A program made the translations under genes and the position numbers. A model generated the notes under the pieces. The model ran no database searches. It worked only from the letters and a program-made list of their open reading frames with translations, and was not told the origin of the DNA. A stretch of 64,000 bases of DNA from Gymnopus androsaceus JB14 (taxonomy: Eukaryota > Basidiomycota > Agaricomycetes > Agaricales > Omphalotaceae), in assembly GCA_009733575.1 (NCBI GenBank), contig ML769667.1:1-64000 (forward strand), read 5' to 3'. This document shows, piece after piece, positions 1 to 11,324 of the stretch (the stretch's first letter is position 1; the number at the start of each line of letters is the position of its first letter).

Positions 1-500
1 GCAAAAAAGAGGAGAAACTGAAAAACCTTCGAAGTCTTGAAGGTCTTTTATACCAGCTGCAAGGACCGATTGGCTCGTGAGAGATTTTCTTTTAAAAAAT
101 AGTTAACCTGGCCATCCCAATAACTTCAAAGTCACCGAGATAGAATATAGCTTGAATGGGAAAGAAGAGGAATGAGGAAAGAAGTTTTCAACAGAGTTGC
201 AGTGGAAGTTACGATGGAAGTGAACCATAAGCGGAGTTTCAATTTGATTTTATTTAAAAACCACTCATGGCGTTCATTTGCCTGAGGATCCTTTCGATCT
301 CTGTACAATGTTCTCTCTGGATTGCAATATTATTTTCAATATATTGGCTGAACCTTGACACACATCCTTCATCTCTGACTTTGAGAAAGACGCATCAATC
401 GTGATTCTGGAGCACGATTAAGACCCAATGCCTTCTCGTCGCAAAGATCTGGGCCCTGGTATGCAAATTCACAACTATTAGTTTTTCTCATTATCTGAGA
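1..500. other. No gene recognised (AT-rich lead-in)
   Basis: AT-rich sequence without a convincing reading frame, RNA gene or repeat. It precedes the decayed gene that starts near base 500 and may contain its old promoter or first exon. Confidence 0.4.
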
Positions 501-3500
501 TCTTCAATAGACTGCCAGGAACTTTCGAATGAGACTGTGTCTTGTCTGGTCTGCCAAGAGGCAAGCAACGGAATTGTGAAAGTCATTCAGTGTCATTCCT
601 GGAGCAAGCATTGTACATCAAGCGGAGCACACAGAAGCTGTTTCGCACATGGGAAAGTAGAAAGGCAGCAGCTGAAGCGAGACAAAGAAACTATAATGAA
701 GCTTATAATGCTCCAGCAGTAATGCTCAATCATCCACCAGAGCCAATAGCTGTGCAGCATCCTCTCGATGATAGCACAGGGCTCTCTCGAACTTGATCGT
801 GAATATATCCATGCTTCCGAGGGACTTTCCTTCACAGCAGAGGAGCAATCCCAGCTCTTCGCCCCAATTGACAACAATGCTATACAGAAACACAATGAAG
901 ATCTTCTCCACCAAGAATTTGAACTCCTGTGTCTTCAAGCAAACGAGGAGTCCTTGATGGGCAACCAGAGGATGCCTCAGTTCCTGAATTAGCAGCTGAA
1001 TTTATGGCGCTTGGTAAATCTTGTATATTGAATAAGCAGGCTATTCAGCTGAATTTTGTGTTCTTGAGGTTTGGACAAAGAAGGCGAAGATGAAGATATG
1101 CGCAAATTTCTAACTGGAATAAGCACTCATGAAGATTATCGGCCGTATAAGAATAAAACAGTATGTTGCTTATTTCCTTCACATTCCATTTCATAACCAG
1201 GACCTTCATAGACATTCCTTCTTGATATTCTCGACAACCTACCGAGACTACGGTTATCCAGCAGCCACATGAAAATGATCTTATGGGTCATGCGCAGCTT
1301 GAATCCAAAGGAAGTACCATCATACAAAGCACTTCGGGAAGAGCAAGCGCAACTACGAGAACTCTGCGGCATTCCCAGCATACAGTACAAGTCTCAGCAG
1401 GGAGACATCTACTACCTGAATGATGTGACAGATATGTTGAAGAAGGTATTTATACAATTTCATCCACACGAAATCAAATCTGATTGTCTCCAACAGAACT
1501 TTGAGAATCCTGAGACAGCACAACACATAATGTTCTATCCTGAGGACACCGATGGTGCCCCGCGTTCGGAATTTACTCAATTTGCCTGAATGCGAGAGCA
1601 TCCAGAACAACTCACACCATCTTTTCGGAAGGGCAGCAAGCGCTTCTATGTCGATGAGCTTGCAATGCTATCCGATGGTCTGACTGGTTATTCCCTTCAT
1701 CTGGGTCAATCGTGAAGGGTGAAGTACATGCCTATTGTAGGACAGTCACTCCAGAATCTGCCAGACTCATTGTTGGAGAATCGGAGGAGCGTATCTCAAC
1801 CAACGAGTTTTCGATGAATCTGCCAGAAATAATTGAATTGACAGGGAGTCTCAAATTCGCAGGTACGTCCCTGGAATTTTTTTGCACATCCCATCTGACT
1901 TATGTCCTCAGCCCAATCAGCGTCATTTTCAGCTTCGATGCCCAACAAATATCTGTGAGCTTGATAAAGATGAAGATCATGTTGTCGTATGGATGCCAGT
2001 ATGGGCGGATGATGTTTCAGGTGCATGTTCAAAGCAGTACCAGAAGCACGTCAATGTATATATGTGCAATGGGAGTCTTCCGGGAAAACTAGTGCAACAA
2101 GAATACCATGTCAACTTTGTAGGCTCTTCTCAACAGGTTTCCGCAACAGAGATGTTGGGGTCAGTTATGAAACAAGTCGAGTGAGATTTCACTTAATTCT
2201 CATTTATCGATTGCATGAAATGTTTCATTTTATAGGTCTACACATGCTAATCCTATACAGATGCTATAATGCTGCAACGGGGCAGTTACTGCCGATTCCG
2301 CATTCAGGTTCCTTATCTCCCTGCTGACAATCCACAACAATCAGAGGAGTGTTTGCACATAGGCCACAACGGAACTTTCCTCTGTCGAGTCTGTCATGTT
2401 GGTGGAACTTATGCTGAAAAAGAGTCAGACAAGGGTTACAAAGCATTCTATAATGTAAGTCTTCACTCTGCAAACTCAAATTTAACAATAAGTAACGATT
2501 TGAAGGTCAGTGAACTTCGTTCTGCAGCTGAAACTCGAAAATGCGATCCTGGAGCAAATTTGGTTGGCGAGTCTGTGGTGTTGCATCCCATGTGGAAGCA
2601 GTTCGAGTTGCGTCTGGTGCAGTTGATAAAACAGCTGAGTATTGGATACCAGTATTGCTCAGCAAGTCCTCGGAGTTCAAACGAAAGGATCCTCAATGGT
2701 CAGTTGATGACATATCAGCTGAACTGCTATGCTGGCTCTCCACACAGACCAAACAGCCTTACAATCTGCTTTTAGATGCTAAATGTGAGTATTTTGGTTG
2801 TTTTAGTCAGGCAAATGTTGAAAATTCTACTTAGATTTAGATCCTTCCCAAGATACTCCGGTGGAAAATCTGCACACGTATTTGCTTGGACACAAGAAAT
2901 ATGCTTGGTACGACATGCATAGCTCTTGGGACGACTCTACGCAAGCCCTTTTTGCCATTCGTTTACAAAGTACTGACACCAATGGTTTGACCATTCTGCC
3001 AATTTCGATCTGCTTATATGATGCAGTACCGAAACGGTTTAATCAGCAAACACTTCAAAATGCTCATGCAAACTGCCGTGTTCCACATTCACAACATTGT
3101 TTCAGGAAATCAGTTTACTCTTGCTAAGGCACTCGGTGAGCTAGGAGCAGCTCTCTGGATTGCGGAGATTGATGATCTCGAACAATATCTGGTACAATTC
3201 CTTTGTTTTCCACACAGAATCTCATTGCTCATTAGTATATCTTACACAGGAGGATCTTGAAGTCTGGATTGACAATGTACTCGATGCATGGGCACGCATT
3301 GATCCAGCGAAGATTCTGAAGAAAATCAAGTTACATCTTCTGAAGCATCTTCCTGCACATATACGGCGATTTGGTCCCTCGGTCCGATTTTCAACTGAAG
3401 TCTTTCGAGTGTTTCAACGCTGTTTTCCGCATGTGCTCTGTACTGAGCAATCATCAAGCTCCAAGTCGGGACATTGCACTGAAGAATGGCGAGTTGGGTA

Positions 3501-4432
3501 GATTAACGCACATTATCAGTGGTGGCTACTGGGTTTGAAATGGTCAAACTGAACGTGCTGGAGAGAGTGTCATTGCCCTTTTACATAGCATGCCTATTCT
3601 GCAACGGCATCTAGGATGGACACCGCCTCGCCAAATGAAGCCCAGGATCTGTGCGGTGTCCAGGTCAAGAGAAGAGGATGCTATTAGCTGGTAAAGATAC
3701 CATGGCTTTCAATGCCGTGTCCACTTCTGTGACTGTATCGCCTGACTCTTCTTGGATTATCGGAACTCATGTCATATCACAGTCCGAAGGATGTTTGCCC
3801 TGTTGGCTCCTGGGTGATTGTACGTTGCAAGGTGTGTACAGTTAAGAATAATTGGAGTGTTTTATGCCTTACAATTGACTATAGGACCGTCACTTTATTG
3901 CTCGGATCATTGAAATCTTACACTCCTCCAAGGGCAATCAGACTTTGGACTTGGTAACACTGCATGAGTTCACTCTCTCAGAGGCGCTGCACCACTACTA
4001 TGAAATGCCCGTTCTACACAAGCCAGAAAGGCATCATTTAGTGGTCAATTCAGAGGTATGCAACATTCTCTTTAATGAGCTAGTATTGATTTTTTGCATT
4101 GGTAGACTATTCAATTCATCATCAATGTTCAACATGATTGTCAAGCGGCTGGGTGTAGCGCAACAGGGTCTACCCGACAACGTCAGGAACGGATGGAGTC
4201 AGGCCAAGAGCTCTCATGCATTGAGCATGTTGCAGATGATGAACAATATATCATCAACACCCATGCCCTTCATAATGCTGCACGATTAAGGTGTTACCTC
4301 CCTCGGTACCTCACTGTCCCTCAACCACTCATCATGAACAGAAAGGAATGGCATGTAGAGATAGCGGTTGGATTGCGGGTCACTCAGAGCGCTAAGCGAA
4401 CTCAAACTCAAGAAAAGGCAGCGGTGACATGA
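500..4432 (+). pseudogene. Decayed multi-exon gene of a repetitive agaricomycete family
   Basis: A chain of plus-strand fragments in changing frames reads as one protein once short introns and frame breaks are allowed. Recognisable pieces in order: 1269-1589 (PSYKALREEQAQLRELCGIP), 1712-2180 (HAYCRTVTPESARLI, then EDHVVVWMPVWADDVSGA), 2290-2454 (HNGTFLCRVCHVGGTYAEKE), 2590-2784 (EYWIPVLLSKSSEFKRKDPQ), 2838-3060 (VENLHTYLLGHKKYAWYDMH), 3250-3420 (KIKLHLLKHLPAHIRRFGPS) and 4190-4380. Introns with GT...AG borders are visible near 2182-2235, 2455-2505 and 2786-2834. Stops at about 1588 and 1709 and several frame changes show it is broken. I recall the family as a multi-copy, probably transposon-linked one in mushroom genomes, but I cannot name its function. 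The CRVC pair might bind metal. Confidence 0.7.
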
Positions 4433-5460
4433 CAAAAGAACAAGGAAAAGAATCAGGGAACGTCTGCCACAGGTGTATCAACTGCACGAAAGCGGCAACA
4501 CCGAGAGGAAATGGATGTGAATGAGGAATGGAGGTTGATATGAATTTGGGGTAGTAGCCGACTGGATTTGAATTTACTTATGTATTCATCACCAAGCAGA
4601 AAGTGCATTTGAGTGTCGAGACAACCTCAAAGCAGAGAATATTGGATTGAGGAATGCAAGATGTCAGGTAAACATTGCAAGAAATGATGACACACGGTAA
4701 AGCCAAAAATGTCAGACAGATGTTGCCACGTAAGAATCGACTGAAGCCTGCTACTAAAAACATCATCGGAACATTATTCAAAGCTCAGTATAATCCTTCA
4801 AGTCCTTGTCCGCCAAACACTTTCGTTGAATCTCTTCTCGGGTCAGAACTGGGTTGGTGGTGTATTATGTATCAACTCTGGTCCCACTTTGAAAGGTGCT
4901 TTGCTGGGATTTAAATCCTTGTATGTTTTCATTATACAATACAGTACACAGTCCAATTAAGCGTGTTTGCCTGCCCAAAAATCCAAATCAATGCTCCAAA
5001 ATCCAAGCCGTAGCAACATACTTGATAACGGTCCCTCCGGATTCCAAGACATGCCATTGCCTCCTGATAATAGTCCCACTATACCCACTATCCGGTCTGT
5101 AAAACTGGATTCAAATCTACAGTGTTGGTCCAGTTTGAACTGGAAACCAAGGACCCACTTGATGGGAGAGACAAGGAAAATCTAGTCCCCTGTCCTTTTT
5201 AGCCTCCCTTCCCTTGACAGAGTGAGCCCTGGGTACATCTCTCTATAATCTTGGAAGTTGACCAACGCAAACCGCATGAAACATCAAGCTGATAGCACCG
5301 AGGGGATTATTGAATTGCATGGCATCTGCAAAGTCTGGGTCTGCAAAGCCCGACTGATGACCAAAGGTGAGTGCGAGAAGAGAGTACAACCAGCTCCGGA
5401 ATTTGCGGAGATGTGCAGCTGAAAGACTGACACATTGACACCCACAATGCAAGGTTCTGG
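4433..5460. other. No supported gene; possible decayed coding sequence
   Basis: The plus strand holds only short frames. On the minus strand 5243-5452 there is a 69-codon open frame (LRKFRSWLYSLLALTF) that could be an exon remnant, but nothing identifies it and no partner exon was found. Confidence 0.35.
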
Positions 5461-5660
5461 TATTGCCTGTTGCTTTAGGTTCTATAGGTCTGAGGATTTT
5501 TGAACTTGTTTATTTGGGCCTGAAATGAATGAAGGGCTATGCACAGTTACATTCATTTCAGCCTGTGCCTCCCGTTTCCATAGTTTTCCATTCATTTCTC
5601 AGCCCAAACAAACAAGTTCACAAAATTGTTGACCTATAGAACCTAATGCAGCAGGCAATA
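5461..5660. mobile_element. Foldback MITE, Tc1/mariner-like, TA target site
   Basis: The 30-bp ends 5461-5490 and 5631-5660 are inverted repeats with 28 of 30 matches (TATTGCCTG...CAGGCAATA). The complementarity continues inward (TGAACTTGTTTATTTGGGC against its reverse complement near 5600), so most of the 200 bp can fold on itself. Outermost TA dinucleotides on both sides fit a TA target duplication, typical of Tc1/mariner-derived MITEs. There is no coding capacity. Confidence 0.75.
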
Positions 5661-7022
5661 GTGACAAATATCCGCAAAATTGCCTATTTGTTAGACACAT
5701 GGTAAGAGGAAAGCATAACTGGCCTGTGCCTTTTAATTAAAAGCACTGGCAGCAATATGCTCTATCAACACTCAAGGCTGCTTCTCAGGCCCACAGAGCA
5801 CTTGAGACCATTCTTGCTTTGCATTGCCTCATCCAACAACGCTCTTGCACTGCTACTTCGCTCCACCCTCCACCACTTTGCCTCTTGCCTTCCGAGTCGG
5901 TGCTTTCGACGGTTTACCAGAGATACTTATCATCCACTTGAGGACTTTCCTCAGAAACGTGGCAAATTTGAAATATCCATTTCAAGAATGTCAGATGACT
6001 TTACCTTTGCCAGCCGTCGGATCTCTCTGCTTATGAGTCATTCATGCTAAGTGCTTGTGGTAATAAATCTTGACAAATCTACAATACAACAACCGAATCT
6101 ATTGAATAATGAATGAAATACAAACATATTGAAGTATAATTGCTGGATGCTAGGAGGGAAGATGGAGATGGCTGAGATGAAGGAGCTGAAGATGAAGGCA
6201 AAGGGATGATGTCCTTGAAGAAATGGATGATGGGGATGGAGATGAAGAGGGATGGTGAGATTTTGGAGTTGTTGCAACGCCAGGGCATATCCCAATCTGG
6301 TTCATCCACTTCAAGTCCCTCCAGGGTACAGTCAATTAGAGCTAGTTCTGGAGGAATTTGAGTACGAGGCGTTATATGGATCATGTCGTTGTGCGTGATG
6401 ACATTGAGGTGTCCAGTACGCGAGCTACGCAGGTGAGGCTCAGTTATACGGGCTTTCTTTGTAGAGGGCTCATTGTCATCATCGCTTAAGAGTTGTCGTC
6501 TTTTTGGTTGTCGTAGGCAATATTGGTGGTTTCATCGTGAGCGAGAGCAAGCTCTGCTTCATGCTTCGTGAGGAATAATGATCATTGTATATTTGGGTCA
6601 AAGAGTGATTCGAAAGTTAAAGATTTGAAAGTAACCTTAGGATAAGGCTTACCCGCTCTAGGCATTATAAGAAGGAATCATACAGAAATGAGTGTGGCGA
6701 ATGCAAGGGGACGGCGAAGTTGAACCTTGGAAGCACTCACTGCAGTCGGACCATCAGACCACCTTGGTAGAGCACATGATATTTTTAAAAAGGAAATTTC
6801 AAATCTTCCACATTTCTGAGGAAAGTCGAAACTGCTTATCATCCTGCATGGGAAGAGCTAGAAGGGACAACAATGTTGACGAAGACGGCCCGAATATACT
6901 TAGCTGTGTAATATCCTGGAATCTTTCCTAATCCAATATTCATGTACCCTTAGTCGGTTATCTTCTGACTCAGACCAGCCTCAGTTCGAGCTGTTGCGTC
7001 AGTAATAGTTCTACTTCCTACA
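5661..7022. other. No supported gene
   Basis: Mixed sequence with a purine-rich GATGGAGATG-type stretch around 6165-6260 that generates low-complexity frames on the minus strand. The piece 6957-7022 is the conserved 3' flank of the membrane-protein family: it matches 16953-17031 next to copy D (shared CAGACCAGCCTCAG and GTTCTACTTCC). Confidence 0.45.
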
Positions 7023-7024
7023 TA

Positions 7025-7236
7025 CTGTACCATTACGACCGAGGGTTCAGTAGCGCCGTAACGCGACCTTCTGAACCCAAAACTATCTGGATTCGTAACG
7101 CGTAACGTAGGGATTTGAACTCACTAAATTCTGGCCGTAACAATTGTAAGTGAAATTTTTGCCCTAAATAGGCAATTTAGGCGGCGCCGATGAACTCCAG
7201 TTGAAAGCGTAACGCATATTTTTTACCATTGAACAG
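7025..7236. mobile_element. Tc1/mariner-like MITE with TA target duplication
   Basis: It starts CTGTACCATTACG and ends with the inverse CCATTGAACAG, flanked on both sides by TA (7023-7024 and 7237-7238). The interior repeats GTAACGCGTAACG-type motifs in both orientations. The ends resemble those of the elements at 57294 and 59172. It interrupts the 3' flank of copy A relative to copy D. Confidence 0.65.
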
Positions 7237-7500
7237 TATTCCTTTTCTGTTTTTGGTGATTACTTACCTGTTAACTTCTACACGGATACGGTGCGATTTG
7301 AGGAGTATAACTCAGCCCTGGGAGTCCAATGCAAGATGGGAATATTACAGGATATCGGACTGCTTATATGCGTTGTTGTGGATGTCTGTCGGTGGGTTAA
7401 GGACGCAGTTATATTGAGTATTGAAGAATCGAAGCTACTTGCATCGTCGGATTTGGACAGACAGGAAAGATGTGGCTCCATGTATTTGGTTCAACAATTA

Positions 7501-8577
7501 TTACGATACGTACGTTGGAGGTGACATACCTGCCACCGAGTCCCCTGACTCAAGCTGAGCTTCAATATACTGCATACGCCCCATCAACTGACCAATTGTA
7601 GTCCTCATCTCGGTATTCGAGTCCTGCAACAATGCTACCTCAGATTGACCATTCCCTCCAGTTGCTAGCTCTGTGCGATGTCCCAATTCCGCTGAAGTTA
7701 TAGGAAAAGGAAGAATAACCTGAGAGCAAGGTCCGAGTCTCGTTGCCTGCGAAGAGTGAGACTGGTCATGATTGATGCAAAGCTTCTCTGACATGAAAAG
7801 GTCTCCTTCCAAAGGTGTGGCTTGTCGGCGTTCTGCACGGAGTCGATGCCGAGCATGTCTACGACGCCGTATAATGAATAAAATACATATTCCAACCACC
7901 AGCAGCGCAATCAATGACCCAGCTACACTTCCTCCAATAACTGCCGCTGATGCAGTCTTTGGTGGAACAGTGGAAGTAGATGATGCGGAGCTTCGAGTAG
8001 AAGTTGATAATGAGCTAATAGTCCTAGCAATTAATCAAATGTAACCCAATAATATATCTGCTCAGAGCGACAAACCTGGGCGATGGAGTAACTGCAGTGG
8101 GGTCAGCAGCAATACCAGAGCTGGTAATTGATGAGAAATGGTTCTGAACAAGAATTACTGAAACAAACCAACCTCGTATTTCCAACAGAAGTTGGCTCTG
8201 TTACTGAGGAACTGAGAAAATTACCAGTAGAACTTTCAGGTACAGAATTGATACAGGGAAACATGATCAACGAAGCAGACGAACCTTGAGATCTCACCTG
8301 AAGCTGGCCTCATCGGAGAAGACTGAGGCAGAGGGATATTATTGCTACCATGGCTTTGACCATCGGGGTCATCTGCAAAAGCTGAAGCAGTAGCATCTCC
8401 AGAATCTCCAGCTGAAATGGAAGCCACAACAGTAGCGCCTCCAGAGCCTACTGCCAATGCGGAAGCTACAGCAATAGCGTCTGTCAAGCCTCCAGTCGAC
8501 ATGGAAACTACAACAGTAATATCTCTGGCAGAAATCATTGAAGTGGGCATGGGTAGGATTTGCGTGCAGTAAAGGTT
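7501..8577 (-). CDS. Membrane protein paralogue A: Ser/Thr-rich ectodomain, one TM span, C-terminal PPTY
   Basis: Spliced gene read on the minus strand. The last exon 8023-7501 encodes a Ser/Thr-rich stalk, a TM segment (AVIGGSVAGSLIALLVVGIC), the basic anchor RRRRHARHR, a linker, the conserved block QSEVALLQDSNTEMRTTIGQ and the terminus MSPPTYVS. Upstream exons at 8120-8076 and 8232-8173 are separated by 50-65 bp introns that join in phase (AG|G Thr, AG|C Ser). A longer Ala/Ser/Thr-rich exon lies at about 8560-8298. The acceptor before that exon reads TGCAC where copies B and E have GCAG, so the 5' end is unsure. The architecture suggests a plasma-membrane sensor or adhesion protein; no enzymatic domain is visible. 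The C-terminal PPxY could recruit WW-domain ubiquitin ligases (inference). Confidence 0.7.
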
Positions 8578-8579
8578 CA

Positions 8580-9205
8580 CCTCAGCAAAGTTGTGGTATC
8601 AAGTTCAGAGCATTACTACCTCTGTGCTGTTAAGTATAACTCTTCGACACTGGTGACTGGCATGGTAATGGATCGATACTGGTACTGTAACTGTATTAGT
8701 TCAATCTTGACAACTTGATGGTTGAGAGCCTTCGAAGCATAGGATAACACTTCTATAAAGCTGTTAAAACTCCAAGGTGATACAAGCATTGCTGCGGTGG
8801 AACTGGTTCAATCGATTTCATGCATCATCCAACGGTAAACAATCAATATCTTCACAAGATGAAAGGACCAAGCTTAAGCAACCAAGGCATCGTCGCTGAA
8901 GACGTACACTAATTAGTACTGCGAGTGGCTGTGGCCTTAGGGGAAAAAAGATACAAACATTACTTCTAGAGATAATCAATCGAATCGGAGCAATTGGGCA
9001 ATGCACTGCGCAGGAGGGGCTTGCCTTTGACTCGATTCTCTCACAAGGCATTTGTGAGAGCAGGCTACTTGCTCCTCCAGCCATAGTAGCTTGCTGAAAA
9101 ACACCTATTTTCCATAACTGATTACTGGAAGAACGAGAAACAGGCGTCGGTAGCATAATTGGGTGCCTATATTATTCCCCAGCAGAGAACGAGGAGATCT
9201 AACGT
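8580..9205. other. Intergenic unit of the tandem array (A promoter and B 3' flank)
   Basis: Noncoding. The segment 8818-9160 is the 3' flank of copy B and recurs at 11040-11225, 18800-18990 and 34900-35150, with shared words such as CGGAGCAATTGGGCAATGCA. The reading frame on its minus strand (112 codons) is therefore judged spurious. The part 8580-8817 should hold the promoter and first exon of A, but I could not fix a start. Confidence 0.6.
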
Positions 9206-10250
9206 CTATGATGGTATATACATCGGAGGTGCCTCCTCTGACTCCATCTGAGCTTCAAGATGTTGCATATGTTCCATCAACCGAACAATTGTAGTCCTCA
9301 TTTCCGCATTCGAGTCCTGCAACGATGCAACTTGAGATCGAACATCGTTCCCTTCAGGCAATTCTAGCTGTTCCGACCGATGTCCAGATGATTCCGGTAG
9401 AGGTTGGTGCCCGAGTCGCACTGGCTGCAAAGAATGATAATTCATGCGATGCTTCTCCGATATGAGAAGACCTCCCGCACTTGGGCTTCCTTCCAAAGGT
9501 GTGATTTGGCTTTTTACACGTATTCGACGTCGACAGCGGCGCAGGATGAGTAAAATACATATTCCAGTTGCCAGTAGCGCAATCAACGACCCGGCTACAC
9601 TTCCTCCGATAACTGTCGCTGATGCAGTCTTTTTTGGAGAAGTGGAAGTAGATGACGAGGAGCTAATAGTTTGAACAATCAGTTGAATCTGACCCCATCA
9701 AATATATCTGCTCAGAGCAACAAACCTGGGCTTTGCTGTTGAAGATGGAGTCACTGCAATGGAAGCAATGATACTAGAGCTGGCACTACGAGTGTAATTG
9801 ATGAGAAACTTTCCTGCACATGAATTACCGAAACAACCTTGCCTTGTACCTCCAGCGGAAGTTGATGTTATGGGGCTGAGAGGGCTACCAAAAGAATATG
9901 TGGTTACAGAAATGATACTGCAAATGATTGATCGAACCTTGTGTTTTCATTTGAAGCTGAGCGCGTCATAAAAGAACTCAGAGCACTACTAGCAGCGGAA
10001 GATGAGGAATGCAACAGTAATGTTTGAGGAAAACAAACCTAGTTTGAGAGCTTGCAGTGCTCGAGGCGCTAGTATCACTGACCCCTTTACCATCGCCATT
10101 ACCATCGTCATTACCTTCGTCGCCATTACCATCATCATTACCTTCGTCTCCATTACCATCGCCATTACCATCAGACAGACCTGCAGTAGCGCTTCCATTC
10201 TCAGCCGAAGCGGAAGCCACAGCAGTCACACCTCTAGCAGAAATACGCAT
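9206..10250 (-). CDS. Membrane protein paralogue B, with a Gly-Asn-Asp repeat in the ectodomain and C-terminal PPMY
   Basis: Minus-strand exons: about 10250-10041 (RILHMRISARGVTAVASASA, then an acidic Gly/Asn/Asp repeat, then SSTASSQTR), smaller exons near 9990-9930, one at 9813-9726, and the last exon 9662-9206. The last exon carries SSSSTSTSPKKTASATVIGG, the TM span, the anchor LRRCRRRIRVK, ITPLEGSPS, the block RSQVASLQDSNAEMRTTIVR and the end APPMYIPS. Introns are GT...AG; the acceptor before 10250 is a pyrimidine tract followed by GCAG. All visible exons stay open, so this is one of the best intact members. The first exon with a signal peptide or start codon was not identified. Possible glycosylated sensor or adhesin (inference). 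Confidence 0.7.
10075..10185 (-). repeat. In-frame hexamer/dodecamer repeat encoding Gly-Asn-Gly-Asp units
   Basis: On the minus strand GATGGTAATGGC-like units repeat about eight times inside the ectodomain exon of copy B, giving alternating DGNGDGNGDEG and NDDGNGDEG. The neighbouring paralogues C and E keep only a short DGKG or DGDG here, so the repeat expanded in B alone. Acidic D/N/G repeats can bind calcium in other families; that is only a suggestion here. Confidence 0.75.
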
Positions 10251-11260
10251 ATGCAGGATCCTGCCTGCAAAAATAGAGGTTCGAGTGGGGTGAAAACAGG
10301 GGATAGACAGGATCTGACAAGCTGACAGTCTGAAGTCAATTTAGAGCCTACTGTGGTCATTGCTATTAAATATGATTCATCGATGCTTCGTCAACTGGTG
10401 ACTGGCATGGTGATAGATCGATGGCACTTGAGAACGTGACGGTTGAGAGCCAAAGAGGAGAGAATTCTCATTCGAGAATGCAAAAGCTTGAGATATTGAT
10501 GTCGTGAGCTTCGAATATATCATTCCGCGCGATAGCGTAGCTTTTTAAACCGTCAGCATAAGTCCTCGACATTTCTGGGGAGGAACTGAGACCATGGGTC
10601 AATCAACAGTATGTCAGAAAGCCTATAGAGCTCAGCATCCTCACGGGAGAAAGAAGACCAGGTGTCCTGATTCCGGATGCTAATAATTATTCAGTAAGAT
10701 CAGATATATCATGGTAGTATGAAAGCGGCAGACTCACTTCTCGAGAAGACTTTGTCTAATTAGTATTTGAAACGCTGCTCAGCAATCATTAGAAAAGAGT
10801 CAGAATTTCAAGTGATTTGATTCAGTCTGGTGCAGTGTAGAGGGGAGCCTGGGCGAGAGAGAGAAAAAAAGATTATCATTAACATTGCATTCAAGAACAT
10901 TTGTGTAGGGGTCGATTGGACAAGCAACTGGAGAGGACGTACAATGCGCGGGAGGGAGGAATTGTTCAGCTTGCTTTCGCTTCAAAGTTTCACATTTAAG
11001 TTCAAGAAGGAGAAAAGAATCACCGGGAATTAAACATCACTTCTAGAGATAATCAATCAAATCGGAGCAATTGGGCAATGCACTCTGCGGGAGGTGCTTG
11101 CCTTCAGCTGGGTTCTCTAAGAATTTGTGAGAGCAGACTCTTTGCTCTTTCCAGCCGTTGTAGTCTGCCAAAAATCATATAAACTAATGGAAGAACAAGA
11201 ACAAGAAAAAACAGGTGCCGGAAGCGCAATTGGGCGTTACAGTCCTACGATCCCTATCAG
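10251..11260. other. Intergenic unit of the tandem array (B promoter and C 3' flank)
   Basis: Noncoding spacer. The stretch 10630-10790 (AAGATCAGATATATCATGGTAG) recurs at 12770-12850, 34480-34545 and 37370-37480, always upstream of a family member on the minus strand, so it is likely promoter or 5' leader. The stretch 11040-11225 is the conserved 3' flank. Confidence 0.6.
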
Positions 11261-11324
11261 ATTACCTTCCAGCAAGAACGAGAGAACGGAAACAAGGACA
11301 TGACCATGTATTTGTTCTGATGTC

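Noticed and set aside
8818..9156. 112-codon minus open frame
   Set aside because: The same sequence recurs as the 3' flank of other family members where the frame is broken, so it is spacer and not coding.
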